From Streptomyces gelaticus (GTDB lineage Bacteria > Actinomycetota > Actinomycetes > Streptomycetales > Streptomycetaceae), in NCBI RefSeq assembly GCF_014649535.1, contig NZ_BMTF01000021.1:62001-126000 (forward strand): DNA of 64,000 nucleotides. The letters are read 5' to 3'. A program made the translations under genes and the position numbers. This document shows, in pieces, positions 1 through 8,824 of the stretch. The notes below the pieces were generated by a model. That model saw only the letters and a program-made list of their open reading frames with translations. It made no database searches and had not been told where the DNA came from. The first letter of the stretch is position 1, and the number at the start of each line of letters is the position of its first letter.

Positions 1-1978
1 TCCACGGCTGGATCGCGGCCATCATGCGCACGTGACCCATCGCGGAGATGGACCGCTCGCCCATCGCGCAGTCGAAGACCTCGTAGTGCTCGGTCTTCAG
101 ACCGGGGGCGTCGATCACATTGCCGTGCTCGGCGATGTGGGCGACGATCGCCTCGATCTGCTCCTCCTGGTAGCCCAGGCGGCGCAGGGCCTGCGGGACG
201 GTGCCATTGACGATCTGCATCGAGCCGCCGCCGACCAGCTTCTTGAACTTGACCAGGGCGAGGTCGGGCTCAAGACCGGTGGTGTCGCAGGACATCGCGA
301 GACCGATGGTGCCGGTGGGCGCGATGACCGAGGCCTGCGCGTTGCGGAAACCGTTCTTCGCGCCGAGGCGGACGACATCCTGCCAGGCCTCCGTCGCGGC
401 GGCCCAGATCGGGTTGTCCAGGTCGTCCATGCGGACGGCCGCGGCGTTGGCGTCGGCGTGCTGCTTCATGACGCGCTGGTGCGGCTCGGCGTTGCGGGCG
501 TAGCCGTCGTACGGGCCGACGACCGCGGCGAGCTCGGCGGAGCGCTTGTACGAGGTGCCGGTCATCAGCGAGGTGATGGCACCGGCGAGGGCGCGGCCGC
601 CGTCACTGTCGTAGGCGTGGCCGGTCGCCATCAGCAGGGCGCCGAGGTTGGCGTAACCGATGCCGAGCTGGCGGAAGGCGCGGGTGTTCTCGCCGATCTT
701 CTGGGTCGGGAAGTCGGCGAAGCAGATGGAGATGTCCATCGCGGTGATGACCAGCTCGACGACCTTGGCGAAGCGCTCGGACTCGAAGGACTGGTTGCCC
801 TTGCCGTCGTCCTTGAGGAACTTCATCAGGTTCAGCGAGGCGAGGTTGCACGAGGTGTTGTCCAGGTGCATGTACTCGGAGCACGGGTTCGAGCCGTTGA
901 TCCGGCCTGACTCCGGGCAGGTGTGCCAGGCGTTGATGGTGTCGTCGTACTGGATGCCCGGGTCGGCGCACGCCCAGGCCGCCTCGGCCATCTTGCGGAA
1001 GAGAGCCTTGGCCTCGACCTCTTCGATGACATCGCCGGTCATGCGGGCGCGCAGCCCGAACTTGCCGCCGGACTCGACGGCCTTCATGAACTCGTCGTTC
1101 ACCCGGACCGAGTTGTTGGCGTTCTGGTACTGGACGGACGTGATGTCGTCGCCGCCCAGGTCCATGTCGAAGCCCGCGTCGCGCAGGGCGCGGATCTTCT
1201 CCTCCTCCTTCACCTTGGTCTCGATGAAGTTCTCGATGTCGGGGTGGTCGACGTCGAGGATGACCATCTTGGCCGCACGCCGGGTGGCGCCACCGGACTT
1301 GATCGTTCCGGCGGAGGCGTCGGCACCGCGCATGAAGGAGACCGGGCCGGAGGCGTTGCCGCCGGAGGACAGCAGCTCCTTGGAGGAGCGGATACGGGAG
1401 AGGTTCAGGCCGGCGCCGGAGCCGCCCTTGAAGATCATGCCCTCTTCCTTGTACCAGTCGAGGATCGACTCCATGGAGTCGTCGACGGCCAGGATGAAGC
1501 AGGCGGAGACCTGCTGCGGCTGAGGCGTTCCGACGTTGAACCAGACCGGCGAGTTGAAGCTGAAGATCTGGTGCAGGAGGGCGTAGGCCAGCTCGTGCTC
1601 GAAGATCTCGGCGTCCGCGGGAGAGGCGAAGTAGCCGTTGTCCTCACCGGCCTTGCGGTACGTCTTCACGATCCGGTCGATGAGCTGGCGCAGACCGGTC
1701 TCGCGCTGCGGGGTGCCGACGGCCCCGCGGAAGTACTTGCTGGTGACGATGTTGACCGCGTTCACCGACCAGAAGTCGGGGAACTCGACGCCACGCTGCT
1801 CGAAGTTGATCGAGCCGTCGCGCCAGTTGGTCATGACGACGTCACGGCGCTCCCACGCCACCTCGTCGTACGGATGTACGCCGGGGGTGGTGTGGATGCG
1901 CTCGATGCGCAGCCCCTTGCTCGACTTGGCTCCCTTGGCTCGGGAACCTCGTGCCGGGCCGCTCGCCGTCTCTGTCAT
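1..1978 (-). CDS. nrdJ: Class II (adenosylcobalamin-dependent) ribonucleotide reductase, N-terminal part
   Basis: This enzyme reduces ribonucleotides to deoxyribonucleotides with a radical generated from vitamin B12 coenzyme, so it works with or without oxygen. About 659 codons are in the window and the C-terminal third lies beyond base 1. The ATG at 1978 begins MTETASGPARGS. The catalytic loop NPCSEYMHLDNTSCNLASLN lies near residue 365, and the conserved SACFILAVDDSMESI is upstream of it. The Streptomyces protein is about 960 residues, which fits this truncation by the window edge. It follows nrdR on the same strand after about 160 bp, so it is very likely co-transcribed and repressed by NrdR through the boxes at 2763-2809. 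Confidence 0.97.
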   Translation of the reverse strand, partial: MTETASGPARGSRAKGAKSSKGLRIERIHTTPGVHPYDEVAWERRDVVMTNWRDGSINFEQRGVEFPDFWSVNAVNIVTSKYFRGAVGTPQRETGLRQLIDRIVKTYRKAGEDNGYFASPADAEIFEHELAYALLHQIFSFNSPVWFNVGTPQPQQVSACFILAVDDSMESILDWYKEEGMIFKGGSGAGLNLSRIRSSKELLSSGGNASGPVSFMRGADASAGTIKSGGATRRAAKMVILDVDHPDIENFIETKVKEEEKIRALRDAGFDMDLGGDDITSVQYQNANNSVRVNDEFMKAVESGGKFGLRARMTGDVIEEVEAKALFRKMAEAAWACADPGIQYDDTINAWHTCPESGRINGSNPCSEYMHLDNTSCNLASLNLMKFLKDDGKGNQSFESERFAKVVELVITAMDISICFADFPTQKIGENTRAFRQLGIGYANLGALLMATGHAYDSDGGRALAGAITSLMTGTSYKRSAELAAVVGPYDGYARNAEPHQRVMKQHADANAAAVRMDDLDNPIWAAATEAWQDVVRLGAKNGFRNAQASVIAPTGTIGLAMSCDTTGLEPDLALVKFKKLVGGGSMQIVNGTVPQALRRLGYQEEQIEAIVAHIAEHGNVIDAPGLKTEHYEVFDCAMGERSISAMGHVRMMAAIQPW

Positions 1979-2138
1979 GCCGCCTCCCATATGTGGGCAA
2001 AAACACCCTGGAGTGCCCAGAACTTCCCGGGGCACAGTCTGTCTCTGATGCCTCGGGCGCCACGCAGAGCGCCCGGAGCAGGTCTATGAAGCCGCCCTGC
2101 CGCCGATCCACGGAACCGTGTCGGCCGGCCGGCGCCGA

Positions 2139-2651
2139 TCAGTCGGCGGTGACGGCGGGAACGGGGAGCTCAACGATCCCGCCCTTCCCGCGCTCCTCCG
2201 CCGAAGGCCGCCGCTCACGGAGTTCCGCGATGGCCGCCTCGAAGTCTTCGAGTGTGTCGAACGCCCGGTACACGGACGCGAAGCGCAGGTACGCGACGAG
2301 GTCGAGTTCCTGCAGGGGGCCGAGGATGGCCAGGCCCACGTCATGAGTGGTCAGTTCGGCACTGCCGGTGGCACGCACCGCCTCCTCGACCCGCTGGCCG
2401 AGCTTGGCGAGGGCGTCCTCGGTGACCGGTCGCCCCTGGCACGCCTTGCGCACGCCGGAGATGACCTTGGTGCGACTGAAGGGTTCGGTCACACCGCTGC
2501 GCTTCACCACCATCAGCGAGCAGGTCTCCACCGTCGTGAAACGGCGGGAGCAGTCGGGGCACTGGCGGCGGCGTCGGATCGACGTGCCGTCGTCGGTGGT
2601 GCGACTGTCGACGACCCGGCTGTCGGGGTGCCTGCAGAAGGGGCAGTGCAT
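2139..2651 (-). CDS. nrdR: Transcriptional repressor of ribonucleotide reductase genes
   Basis: NrdR senses ATP/dATP and represses ribonucleotide reductase operons. The 170-residue protein has an N-terminal zinc ribbon (MHCPFCRHPDSRVVDSR, then CPDCSRRF) followed by an ATP-cone domain (about residues 46-136), which is the full family architecture. I chose the ATG at 2651 because GAAGGAGGG lies 9 nt upstream and family members start MHCPFC. A TTG three codons upstream would also extend the frame but overlaps the ribosome site less well. It is the first gene of the nrdR-nrdJ unit and probably controls its own transcription. Confidence 0.97.
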   Translation of the reverse strand: MHCPFCRHPDSRVVDSRTTDDGTSIRRRRQCPDCSRRFTTVETCSLMVVKRSGVTEPFSRTKVISGVRKACQGRPVTEDALAKLGQRVEEAVRATGSAELTTHDVGLAILGPLQELDLVAYLRFASVYRAFDTLEDFEAAIAELRERRPSAEERGKGGIVELPVPAVTAD

Positions 2652-2762
2652 GGCTCCCAACCCTCCTTCACAGCACGACTCAATAGCCTCTCCAAGGCCC
2701 GTCAGGGCCCTGCGAAGCTGTCACAAGCATAGGCGATGGCCACACCCTCGGCGGACCGGGGA

Positions 2763-2809
2763 CCACAACTTCTGGGCGGCTGGAACAATCCAACCACTAG
2801 ATCTTGGGT
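2763..2809 (-). promoter_or_regulatory. Paired NrdR boxes upstream of nrdRJ
   Basis: Two copies of the NrdR-box pattern are visible. CCACTAGATCTTGGGT at 2794-2809 fits the consensus acaCwAtATaTwGtgt well. CCACAACTTCTGGGCG at 2763-2778 is a weaker copy. Their starts are exactly 31 bp apart, the three-turn spacing typical of NrdR operators, and they sit 112-158 bp upstream of the nrdR start. The spacing and sequence are seen directly; repression of nrdRJ is inferred from family knowledge. Confidence 0.8.
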
Positions 2810-3097
2810 TTGGTCGCGCATTCGGCCCTACCGCGTGTCGCGCTGAACCAGCGACCGGCAGGCAGCGTACGGCCGCCCACGAGGTTACGGGAACCATCTG
2901 GCCGCCAGGATTGCGGGGCTCTCCTTGTCGGACCCGCACAACGGCCTCACGACCACCCCCGCGTGGCGGCACCGCCATGCCGGCGGCTACCGTAAAAGCC
3001 CGAATTGCGGGTCGGCCCGCAGCTGGATTCCCGGCCACTCAGCCATCGCACATACACCTGATAGAGAACACACGGCAGACTTTTATTCGTTTTTCAC

Positions 3098-3113
3098 TCG
3101 AACGTGTGTTTGG
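3098..3113 (+). promoter_or_regulatory. LexA (SOS) box of lexA
   Basis: TCGAACGTGTGTTTGG matches the actinobacterial SOS operator TCGAAC-N4-GTTCGA in 13 of 16 positions, including all of GAAC and GTT. It is 61-76 bp upstream of the GTG start, as expected for lexA autoregulation. Confidence 0.85.
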
Positions 3114-3174
3114 CGCAACCTTTCGAAAGCTACTACCGTTGTCCAGCTAGGGAGACCATTCGAGAGGGGCCGAC

Positions 3175-3969
3175 GTGACCACCACCGCAGACAGTGCCAC
3201 CATCACTGCCCAGGACCGCTCCCAGAGCCGTTTCGAGCCGGTGCATGCCATGAATGACTCAGTCACGAACATGGAGGGGCCGGAGCCCGCGCGCCCAGCG
3301 CGCTCCTTGCCCGGACGACCTCCTGGAATCCGGGCGGACAGCTCCGGGCTCACGGACCGGCAGCGGCGAGTGATCGAGGTGATCCGGGACTCCGTGCAGC
3401 GGCGCGGATACCCGCCCTCGATGCGGGAGATCGGCCAGGCGGTGGGCCTGTCCAGCACGTCCTCCGTCGCCCATCAGCTGATGGCCCTGGAGCGGAAGGG
3501 TTTCCTGCGCCGCGACCCCCATCGCCCGCGGGCGTACGAGGTCCGCGGTTCGGACCAGCCCAGCTCGCAGCCCACCGACACGACGGGCAAGCCCGCGGCG
3601 TCGTACGTGCCGCTGGTCGGCCGGATCGCGGCCGGTGGCCCGATCCTCGCCGAGGAGTCCGTCGAGGACGTCTTCCCTCTCCCCCGCCAGCTCGTCGGCG
3701 ACGGCGAGCTGTTCGTGCTCAAGGTCGTCGGTGACTCGATGATCGAAGCGGCCATCTGCGACGGCGACTGGGTCACCGTGCGCCGCCAGCCCGTCGCGGA
3801 GAACGGCGACATCGTGGCGGCCATGCTGGACGGCGAGGCCACCGTCAAGCGCTTCAAGCGGGAGGACGGCCACGTCTGGCTGCTCCCGCACAACTCCGCG
3901 TACCAGCCGATCCCGGGCGACGAGGCGACGATCCTCGGCAAGGTGGTGGCGGTACTGCGGCGGGTGTGA
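3175..3969 (+). CDS. lexA: LexA repressor of the SOS response
   Basis: LexA represses DNA-damage genes and cleaves itself when RecA filaments form. The 264-residue protein has a winged-helix DNA-binding domain (about residues 58-124, LTDRQRRVIEVI onward), the Ala-Gly cleavage site in RIAAGG (about 153/154) and the S24 peptidase dyad, Ser188 in VVGDSM and Lys225 in EATVKRFK. The GTG at 3175 is preceded by GAGAGGGG. In-frame ATGs at 3250 and 3271 still precede the winged helix and are possible starts, so the first 25-32 residues are uncertain. The gene is monocistronic, autoregulated by the upstream SOS box and followed by a strong hairpin. Confidence 0.97.
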   Translation: MTTTADSATITAQDRSQSRFEPVHAMNDSVTNMEGPEPARPARSLPGRPPGIRADSSGLTDRQRRVIEVIRDSVQRRGYPPSMREIGQAVGLSSTSSVAHQLMALERKGFLRRDPHRPRAYEVRGSDQPSSQPTDTTGKPAASYVPLVGRIAAGGPILAEESVEDVFPLPRQLVGDGELFVLKVVGDSMIEAAICDGDWVTVRRQPVAENGDIVAAMLDGEATVKRFKREDGHVWLLPHNSAYQPIPGDEATILGKVVAVLRRV

Positions 3970-3990
3970 AGCCCGCCGCTTCCGACCGGG

Positions 3991-4019
3991 CCCCGGGATC
4001 CACTGCGCCGATCCCGGGG
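3991..4019. terminator. Bidirectional terminator between lexA and the DinG-type helicase
   Basis: Perfect 10-bp arms CCCCGGGATC and GATCCCGGGG enclose a 9-nt loop, exactly between two convergent genes. It lacks a long T tract, as is common in Streptomyces. Confidence 0.8.
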
Positions 4020-4050
4020 TCCTGCCATGCCGTCGGTCGCCCGGGGCGGG

Positions 4051-6021
4051 CTACTCGCCGTCCGCCTTGGCCGCCGCATCGATCGCCGCGAGTGAGCGGC
4101 GCGCCTGATCGCGGTCGGTGGTGTACCAGAAGTCGGGCAGCGAGGCGCGCAGATAGCTGCCGTACCGGGCGTTGGCCAGACGCGGATCGAGCACGGCGAC
4201 CACACCCTTGTCACCCGTGGCCCGGACGAGCCGGCCGGCGCCCTGGGCCATCAGCAGCGCGGCATGCGTCGCCGCGACGGCCATGAAGCCATTGCCGCCC
4301 GCCTCCTCGACCGCCTTCTGGCGCGCGCTCATCAGCGGATCGTCGGGACGCGGGAACGGGATCCGGTCCATGACCACCAGCTGGCAGCTGGCCCCCGGCA
4401 CATCGACGCCCTGCCAGAGCGACAGCGTGCCGAAAAGACACGTCTCGGGATCGGCGGCGAAATTCTTGATCAGCTCGCCCAGCGTCTCCTCGCCCTGCAA
4501 CAGGATCGGCTTGTCCAGCCGGCCCCGCAGCTCCTCCGCGGCGGCCTGGGCCGCGCGCATCGAGGAGAACAGCCCGAGGGTGCGTCCGCCCGCTGCCTCC
4601 ACGAGCTCGGCGAGCTCGTCCAGCATGTCGGTACGCGAGCTGTCCCGCCCCGGCGTGGCCAGATGCCTGGCGACGTACAGGATCCCCTGCTTCGGGTAGT
4701 CGAACGGCGAACCGACGTCGAGCCCCTTCCACTGCGGGAAGTCGTCACCCGCGGTGCCTTCGGGAGCCAGACCGAGCGACGCGCCCACCCCGTTGAAATC
4801 CCCGCCGAGCTTGAGCGTGGCCGAGGTCAGGACGACGGACCGCTCGGTGAAGAGCTTCTCGCGCAGCAGCCCCGAGACGGAGAGCGGCGCGACCCGCAGG
4901 GAGGCACCGAAACGGTCATGGCGCTCGTACCAGACGACGTCGTACTCCGAACCCTGGGTGATCCGCTCCGCGACGCCGTGGATCGTCTCCACCGATGCCA
5001 GGGCCTGCTTGCGCACGGCGTCCTCGTCCTGGACGGACTTGTCGCGCGTGTTGCCCAGGGCCGAGATCACGGTGCGCGCGGCGTCGCGCAGCGCCAGCAG
5101 TGCGTAGCCGAGGTCCTCGGGGACCTCTTCCAGGCGGCCGGGAAGCGCCAGCTCCATCACCCGCTCGAACCCTTCCGACGCGGTCTGCAGCGCGTCGGCG
5201 GCCTTCTCGTTGACCAGCTTGGCCGCGCGGCGCACCGCGCGGTTGACCTGGCCGGGGGTGAGCTCGCCGGTGGCCACCCCGGTGACCCTGGAGACCAGCT
5301 CATGGGCCTCGTCGACGATCAGCACCTCGTGCTGCGGGAGCACCGGGGCGCCCTCGATGGCGTCGATGGCGAGGAGGGCGTGGTTGGTGACGACGACATC
5401 GGCGAGCTTGGCCCGCTCGCGGGCCAGCTCGGCGAAGCACTCCGCTCCGTACGCGCACTTACTGGCGCCCAGGCATTCACGGGAGGAGACGGAGACCTGT
5501 GCCCAGGCGCGGTCGGAGACCCCGGGGGTGAGGTCGTCGCGATCGCCGGACTCGGTCTCGTCCGACCAGTCCCGGAGCCGGAGCAGATCCTGGCCGAGTT
5601 TGCTCGACGGGGCGGCGGCCTCGAACTGGTCGAAGAGCCCCTCCTCCTCTTCCTGCGGCACTCCCTCGTGGAGCCGGTGCAGGCAGAGGTAGTTCGACCG
5701 GCCCTTGAGCATGGCGAACTGGGGGCGCCGGCGCAGCAGCGGATGCAGGGCGTCGACCGTGCGCGGAAGGTCGCGCTCCACGAGCTGACGCTGGAGCGCC
5801 AGTGTCGCCGTGGCCACCACCACTCGCTCCCCGTGGGCCAGCGCGGGCACCAGGTAGCCGAGCGACTTTCCGGTGCCGGTGCCGGCCTGGACGAGAAGAT
5901 GGGAGTTGTCGTCGACGGCCTCGGCAACGGCCCCGGCCATGGCGGCCTGGCCTGGTCGTTCCGTACCGCCGACGGCGGTCACGGCGGCGTGCAGGAGCTC
6001 GGGGAGGGATGGCTTCGTCAT
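4051..6021 (-). CDS. dinG: DinG-type ATP-dependent DNA helicase (XPD-like superfamily 2)
   Basis: The protein is a 656-residue SF2 helicase of the DinG/XPD group, which unwinds DNA 5'-3' in repair and replication-conflict resolution. Visible motifs are Walker A GTGTGKS near residue 50, four cysteines for an iron-sulfur cluster (one in NYLCLH near 113, three in ECLGASKCAYGAECF near 183-196) and the Walker B box IVDEAH near 238. The C-terminal helicase domain includes LWQGVDVPG. The ATG at 6021 (MTKPSLPELL) is preferred over a GTG at 6063 that would run into the upstream siderophore gene. No clear ribosome site is visible. It may be read from its own promoter or through from the siderophore operon. 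The symbol is by family, since Streptomyces has several such helicases. Confidence 0.9.
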   Translation of the reverse strand: MTKPSLPELLHAAVTAVGGTERPGQAAMAGAVAEAVDDNSHLLVQAGTGTGKSLGYLVPALAHGERVVVATATLALQRQLVERDLPRTVDALHPLLRRRPQFAMLKGRSNYLCLHRLHEGVPQEEEEGLFDQFEAAAPSSKLGQDLLRLRDWSDETESGDRDDLTPGVSDRAWAQVSVSSRECLGASKCAYGAECFAELARERAKLADVVVTNHALLAIDAIEGAPVLPQHEVLIVDEAHELVSRVTGVATGELTPGQVNRAVRRAAKLVNEKAADALQTASEGFERVMELALPGRLEEVPEDLGYALLALRDAARTVISALGNTRDKSVQDEDAVRKQALASVETIHGVAERITQGSEYDVVWYERHDRFGASLRVAPLSVSGLLREKLFTERSVVLTSATLKLGGDFNGVGASLGLAPEGTAGDDFPQWKGLDVGSPFDYPKQGILYVARHLATPGRDSSRTDMLDELAELVEAAGGRTLGLFSSMRAAQAAAEELRGRLDKPILLQGEETLGELIKNFAADPETCLFGTLSLWQGVDVPGASCQLVVMDRIPFPRPDDPLMSARQKAVEEAGGNGFMAVAATHAALLMAQGAGRLVRATGDKGVVAVLDPRLANARYGSYLRASLPDFWYTTDRDQARRSLAAIDAAAKADGE

Positions 6022-6059
6022 AGCGCGACCAGCGTACGGGGCCCCACTGACAACAGCGG

Positions 6060-7955
6060 TCACTCCCGGACTCCGGCGGAGGCGTGGAGGGGGTTGGGAA
6101 CGCTCCCGTGGATGGCCGCGTGCGGGCGCTGGGGACGGTCCCGGTAGCCGTCGACGTGCAGGCGGTTGCGGTTCAGACAGAGGCGTTCGATGCGTGGTTT
6201 CAGCAGGTCGAACATCTCGAACCGCTCCTTGAGCTCGGGGAAGCGGGCGTGGTGGCGCAGGATCTCGGCGCGGACGAGTGTCCAGAAATCGTTCTCAGGA
6301 ACCCCGAGCTGCTCCTCGCAGAGCGGGGACAGGAAGCGGAACACTCCGATGAACAGTCCGGCGTGGATGAACTGGGGAAGAAAGGAGGGTTCCTCGGTGA
6401 GCAGGACGCGGCGTACGTCCTCGGGCATCGAATCGTGCTCCGGCAGCGGCCGGGCGCTGACGTTCACGTCGTCGACGAAGTCCTTGATCGCCAGGCGCAC
6501 CGGCACGTCCTGGTCGTCGAAGACCACGATGGCGTTCTCGCCGTGCGGGGAGAACACCGTGCCGTACCGGTAGAGGAAGTGCAGCAGCGGCGGCAGCAGG
6601 GCGGCGAAGAGGCGGGTCAGCCAGACAGTGGGGGTCAGTCCGGAGCGGGCGACGAGCTCGGCCGTGAAGGCGCGGCCCTGCGGATCGGTGTGGAGCAGCG
6701 AGGCCAGGGTCCGGGCCCGCTCGCCGGGCGCGAGCCGGGGCTGGAGAGGTTCGCGCCAGATCGCGCCGAGGATCTCCTTGAACTGGTACGGGGCCTCGGG
6801 GAGGCGGTCGTACAGCGGGTGCTCGACCGCCACCGAGGCCACCTCGCCGAGCAGGATGACCCGGCAGGTGTCTCGCAGAAAGGCGTCCTGGTCGCGCAGT
6901 CCGTGGACCCAGTCGGTGACGGCAGGGGCCGCGAGGGTGCGCTCGGTCGGCAGTCCCCGCCAGACCAGTGTGTTGAGGATCGACAGGGGCAGCTTGACGG
7001 TGTGCCGGTCGGGGCGGGCCACGTTGCTGAAGGTGCGGATGGACTGCTGGGGCAGCCTGAGGTCCGCGTCGGCGTGCAGCGGAACGATGTCACCGGCAGC
7101 GATGGCGGGGGCGAAGGCCGGAATGATCCATTCGTCCCACTGCCAGGGGTGTACGGGAAGGCAGAGATAGCCGGCCGGGTCGAGGCCGCGCGCGCGGAGC
7201 ACGGCGGCGAAGGAGTCACGGACCGACGGGTCGAGTTCCTGTGCGTACAGTTGTTCCGGTCCGGCGAGGCGGGCCACTCCGCGGTAGGCGGCGATCCTCG
7301 TGGAGACCGCGATCCACGGCAGCGTGAGGGGCTTGCGGGCCTCAGGGGTGTGGCGCGAGGCGTCGGCGGCGGAGAAGCCGAGGCGGCCCTTGTTGGCGAC
7401 GAGCCAGGGGTGGCCGGTCTGGTGCCCCTCCAGCTCGGCGTAGTCGAGATCTGCCAGCCGGGCGGCGGGGAACGCGGTGTGGTCGAGCCGGGCGTCGGCG
7501 GTGAGAGTGGTGGTGATCTCACGGATGAGGTGGCCGAGGGTGGCGCCGTCGATGCCGAGGAGCCGACGGGCGCGTACGAGGAACTGGAGGGGATCGCGGA
7601 AGGGAACGGGCTCGGTGTTCCCGCCGTCCGGCTGCCCGCTGTGGGGCCCCGCGCCGACCGGTGCTCCGGAGGTGCTCCCGGGCGTCGCCAGGATGGAGTC
7701 CGGGGCGATGCGCCAACTCCCGTACACGCCCCGCCGGGCACGGAAGCTGAGGGTTCCGCCGTCGTCGAGGCAGAGGGTGTACGTATCGCCTCCGTCCTGC
7801 GCGGCGGGCTCGACGACTTCCTCATAGGCGAACTGGGCGAGCATCTTCGCGAACAGCCGGACGGCGGCCCGGTCCCAGACCGCCCGGTTCAGTTCTGGCG
7901 TGCTGAGCAGCTCGGTGGACTCCGCTGCGTCATGGCTCTCGGGATATTTCGGCAC
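6060..7955 (-). CDS. NRPS-independent siderophore synthetase, IucC/RhbF-like
   Basis: IucA/IucC-family enzymes adenylate a carboxylate and join it to an amine to build siderophores without NRPS. This 631-residue protein has the ferric-reductase-like C-terminal part expected of IucC/RhbF members: HGENAIVVFDD, KDFVDDVN, then CLNRNRL and a final VPNPL. The GTG at 7955 has GAGGAGT about 6 nt upstream. It is the last gene of the siderophore operon, after the acyltransferase gene, and probably performs the final condensation on the citrate-derived half-molecule. Substrates cannot be read from sequence. Confidence 0.9.
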   Translation of the reverse strand: MPKYPESHDAAESTELLSTPELNRAVWDRAAVRLFAKMLAQFAYEEVVEPAAQDGGDTYTLCLDDGGTLSFRARRGVYGSWRIAPDSILATPGSTSGAPVGAGPHSGQPDGGNTEPVPFRDPLQFLVRARRLLGIDGATLGHLIREITTTLTADARLDHTAFPAARLADLDYAELEGHQTGHPWLVANKGRLGFSAADASRHTPEARKPLTLPWIAVSTRIAAYRGVARLAGPEQLYAQELDPSVRDSFAAVLRARGLDPAGYLCLPVHPWQWDEWIIPAFAPAIAAGDIVPLHADADLRLPQQSIRTFSNVARPDRHTVKLPLSILNTLVWRGLPTERTLAAPAVTDWVHGLRDQDAFLRDTCRVILLGEVASVAVEHPLYDRLPEAPYQFKEILGAIWREPLQPRLAPGERARTLASLLHTDPQGRAFTAELVARSGLTPTVWLTRLFAALLPPLLHFLYRYGTVFSPHGENAIVVFDDQDVPVRLAIKDFVDDVNVSARPLPEHDSMPEDVRRVLLTEEPSFLPQFIHAGLFIGVFRFLSPLCEEQLGVPENDFWTLVRAEILRHHARFPELKERFEMFDLLKPRIERLCLNRNRLHVDGYRDRPQRPHAAIHGSVPNPLHASAGVRE

Positions 7956-8015
7956 GGGGACTCCTCGGGATGGAACCGATGGGGTTCGAGCGGTGTGAGT
8001 TGGGCGGCAGTTCGT

Positions 8016-8780
8016 TCACAGCTGGGCACGAAGGGTTCGGTCGCGGACCATCAGGGCGGCTCGTTTGTCGGGGAGTTCGAGTTCCGCGGAGAAGCGGAAG
8101 CCGGCACTCAGGAAGGCGGAGACGGACGGGGTGTTGCGGAGGTCGGGTTCCGCGACCACGCGGGCGCACCGGGGGCGGTTGTCGAGTACGAGGTCGGCGA
8201 CGGCCCGCAGCAGGGTGGTGCCGAGGCCGCGTCCGCGGTTGTTCACGCCGCCGATGAGCAGGTGGATCCCGGTGTCGTGCGGACGCGCCGGATAGTGGCG
8301 TGCCAGCGGGTCGAGATCCGCGCGGTAGATCTCCCAGTAGCTCATGGGGACGCCCGCCAGCACGCCGAGGCAGGGGACGCTGCGTCCGTCGCCGTCGAGT
8401 TGGGCGCGCAGATGGACGGCGGTGACGGCTTCGGGTCCGGCGAGTCCCCAGAAGGCCGCGACCGCCGGGTCGTTCATCCAGCGGCTCAGTACGGCGAGGT
8501 CGCGTTCCAGTCGCACGGGCACGAGCTGGAGGACGCCGGCCGGGGTGGTGACCGGCCGCCAGTCAGCGGGGCGGTCGAGCAGATCGGAGGAGGCGGCCCC
8601 GCTCACGGTCGGCCGCGCGCCTGTCGCCTGGCCCGCATCGCTCCCGGTGTCCGGGGGGTCCTCCCCTAGCAGGGCGAGGAGCTCATCGGGGAGCTCCAGG
8701 TCCAGGGTGTCCTCGGCACCTGCGTCGGCCGGTGGGGCAGGGCCGCTGCCCGGGTCGGTGTCCGCATCGGCGGTAGCCAC
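8016..8780 (-). CDS. Siderophore acyltransferase, IucB/AlcB/RhbD-like GNAT
   Basis: The C-terminal part (about residues 90-250) is a GNAT domain of the siderophore type: PVRLERDLAVLSRWMNDP, SYWEIYRADLDPLA, GIHLLIGG and NNRGRGLGTTLLRA with the acetyl-CoA loop. In relatives it acylates N-hydroxylated diamines. The first 85 residues are low-complexity and acidic apart from a short Leu-rich helix (LELPDELLALL). The GTG at 8780 has GAGAGGAG upstream, which fixes the start. The reading frame stays open far upstream inside the neighbouring synthetase, but that extension has no family similarity. It lies between the two synthetase genes. Confidence 0.85.
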   Translation of the reverse strand: MATADADTDPGSGPAPPADAGAEDTLDLELPDELLALLGEDPPDTGSDAGQATGARPTVSGAASSDLLDRPADWRPVTTPAGVLQLVPVRLERDLAVLSRWMNDPAVAAFWGLAGPEAVTAVHLRAQLDGDGRSVPCLGVLAGVPMSYWEIYRADLDPLARHYPARPHDTGIHLLIGGVNNRGRGLGTTLLRAVADLVLDNRPRCARVVAEPDLRNTPSVSAFLSAGFRFSAELELPDKRAALMVRDRTLRAQL

Positions 8781-8824
8781 GGTATCGCGCTCCTCTCGGC
8801 GGTTCAGGCGGTGGTCATGTTCCC

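Larger units (their letters stand above)
2652..3174. other. Divergent nrdR / lexA intergenic region
   Basis: This 523-bp gene-free stretch separates the divergently transcribed nrdR and lexA. It holds the NrdR boxes near its left side and the LexA box at 3098-3113 near its right side. A lower-GC tract (about 3050-3130) carries the lexA promoter. No riboswitch-like conserved structure was recognised and no convincing small ORF was found. Confidence 0.75.

Noticed and set aside
2652..3097. Possible adenosylcobalamin riboswitch upstream of the B12-dependent reductase
   Set aside because: No B12-box or conserved riboswitch core was seen; NrdR boxes explain the control.
5990..6063. Leaderless start for the DinG-type helicase
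   Set aside because: The nearest TAnnnT is not at the right distance from the ATG, so the call was not supported.
4264..6147. A 627-codon + strand frame antisense to the helicase
   Set aside because: It is a shadow of the DinG-type gene, whose Walker motifs and Fe-S cysteines are on the minus strand.
6084..8669. An 861-codon + strand frame antisense to the siderophore synthetase and acyltransferase genes
   Set aside because: It is low-complexity Gly/Glu/Val-rich with no family similarity; the opposite strand has recognisable domains and ribosome sites.
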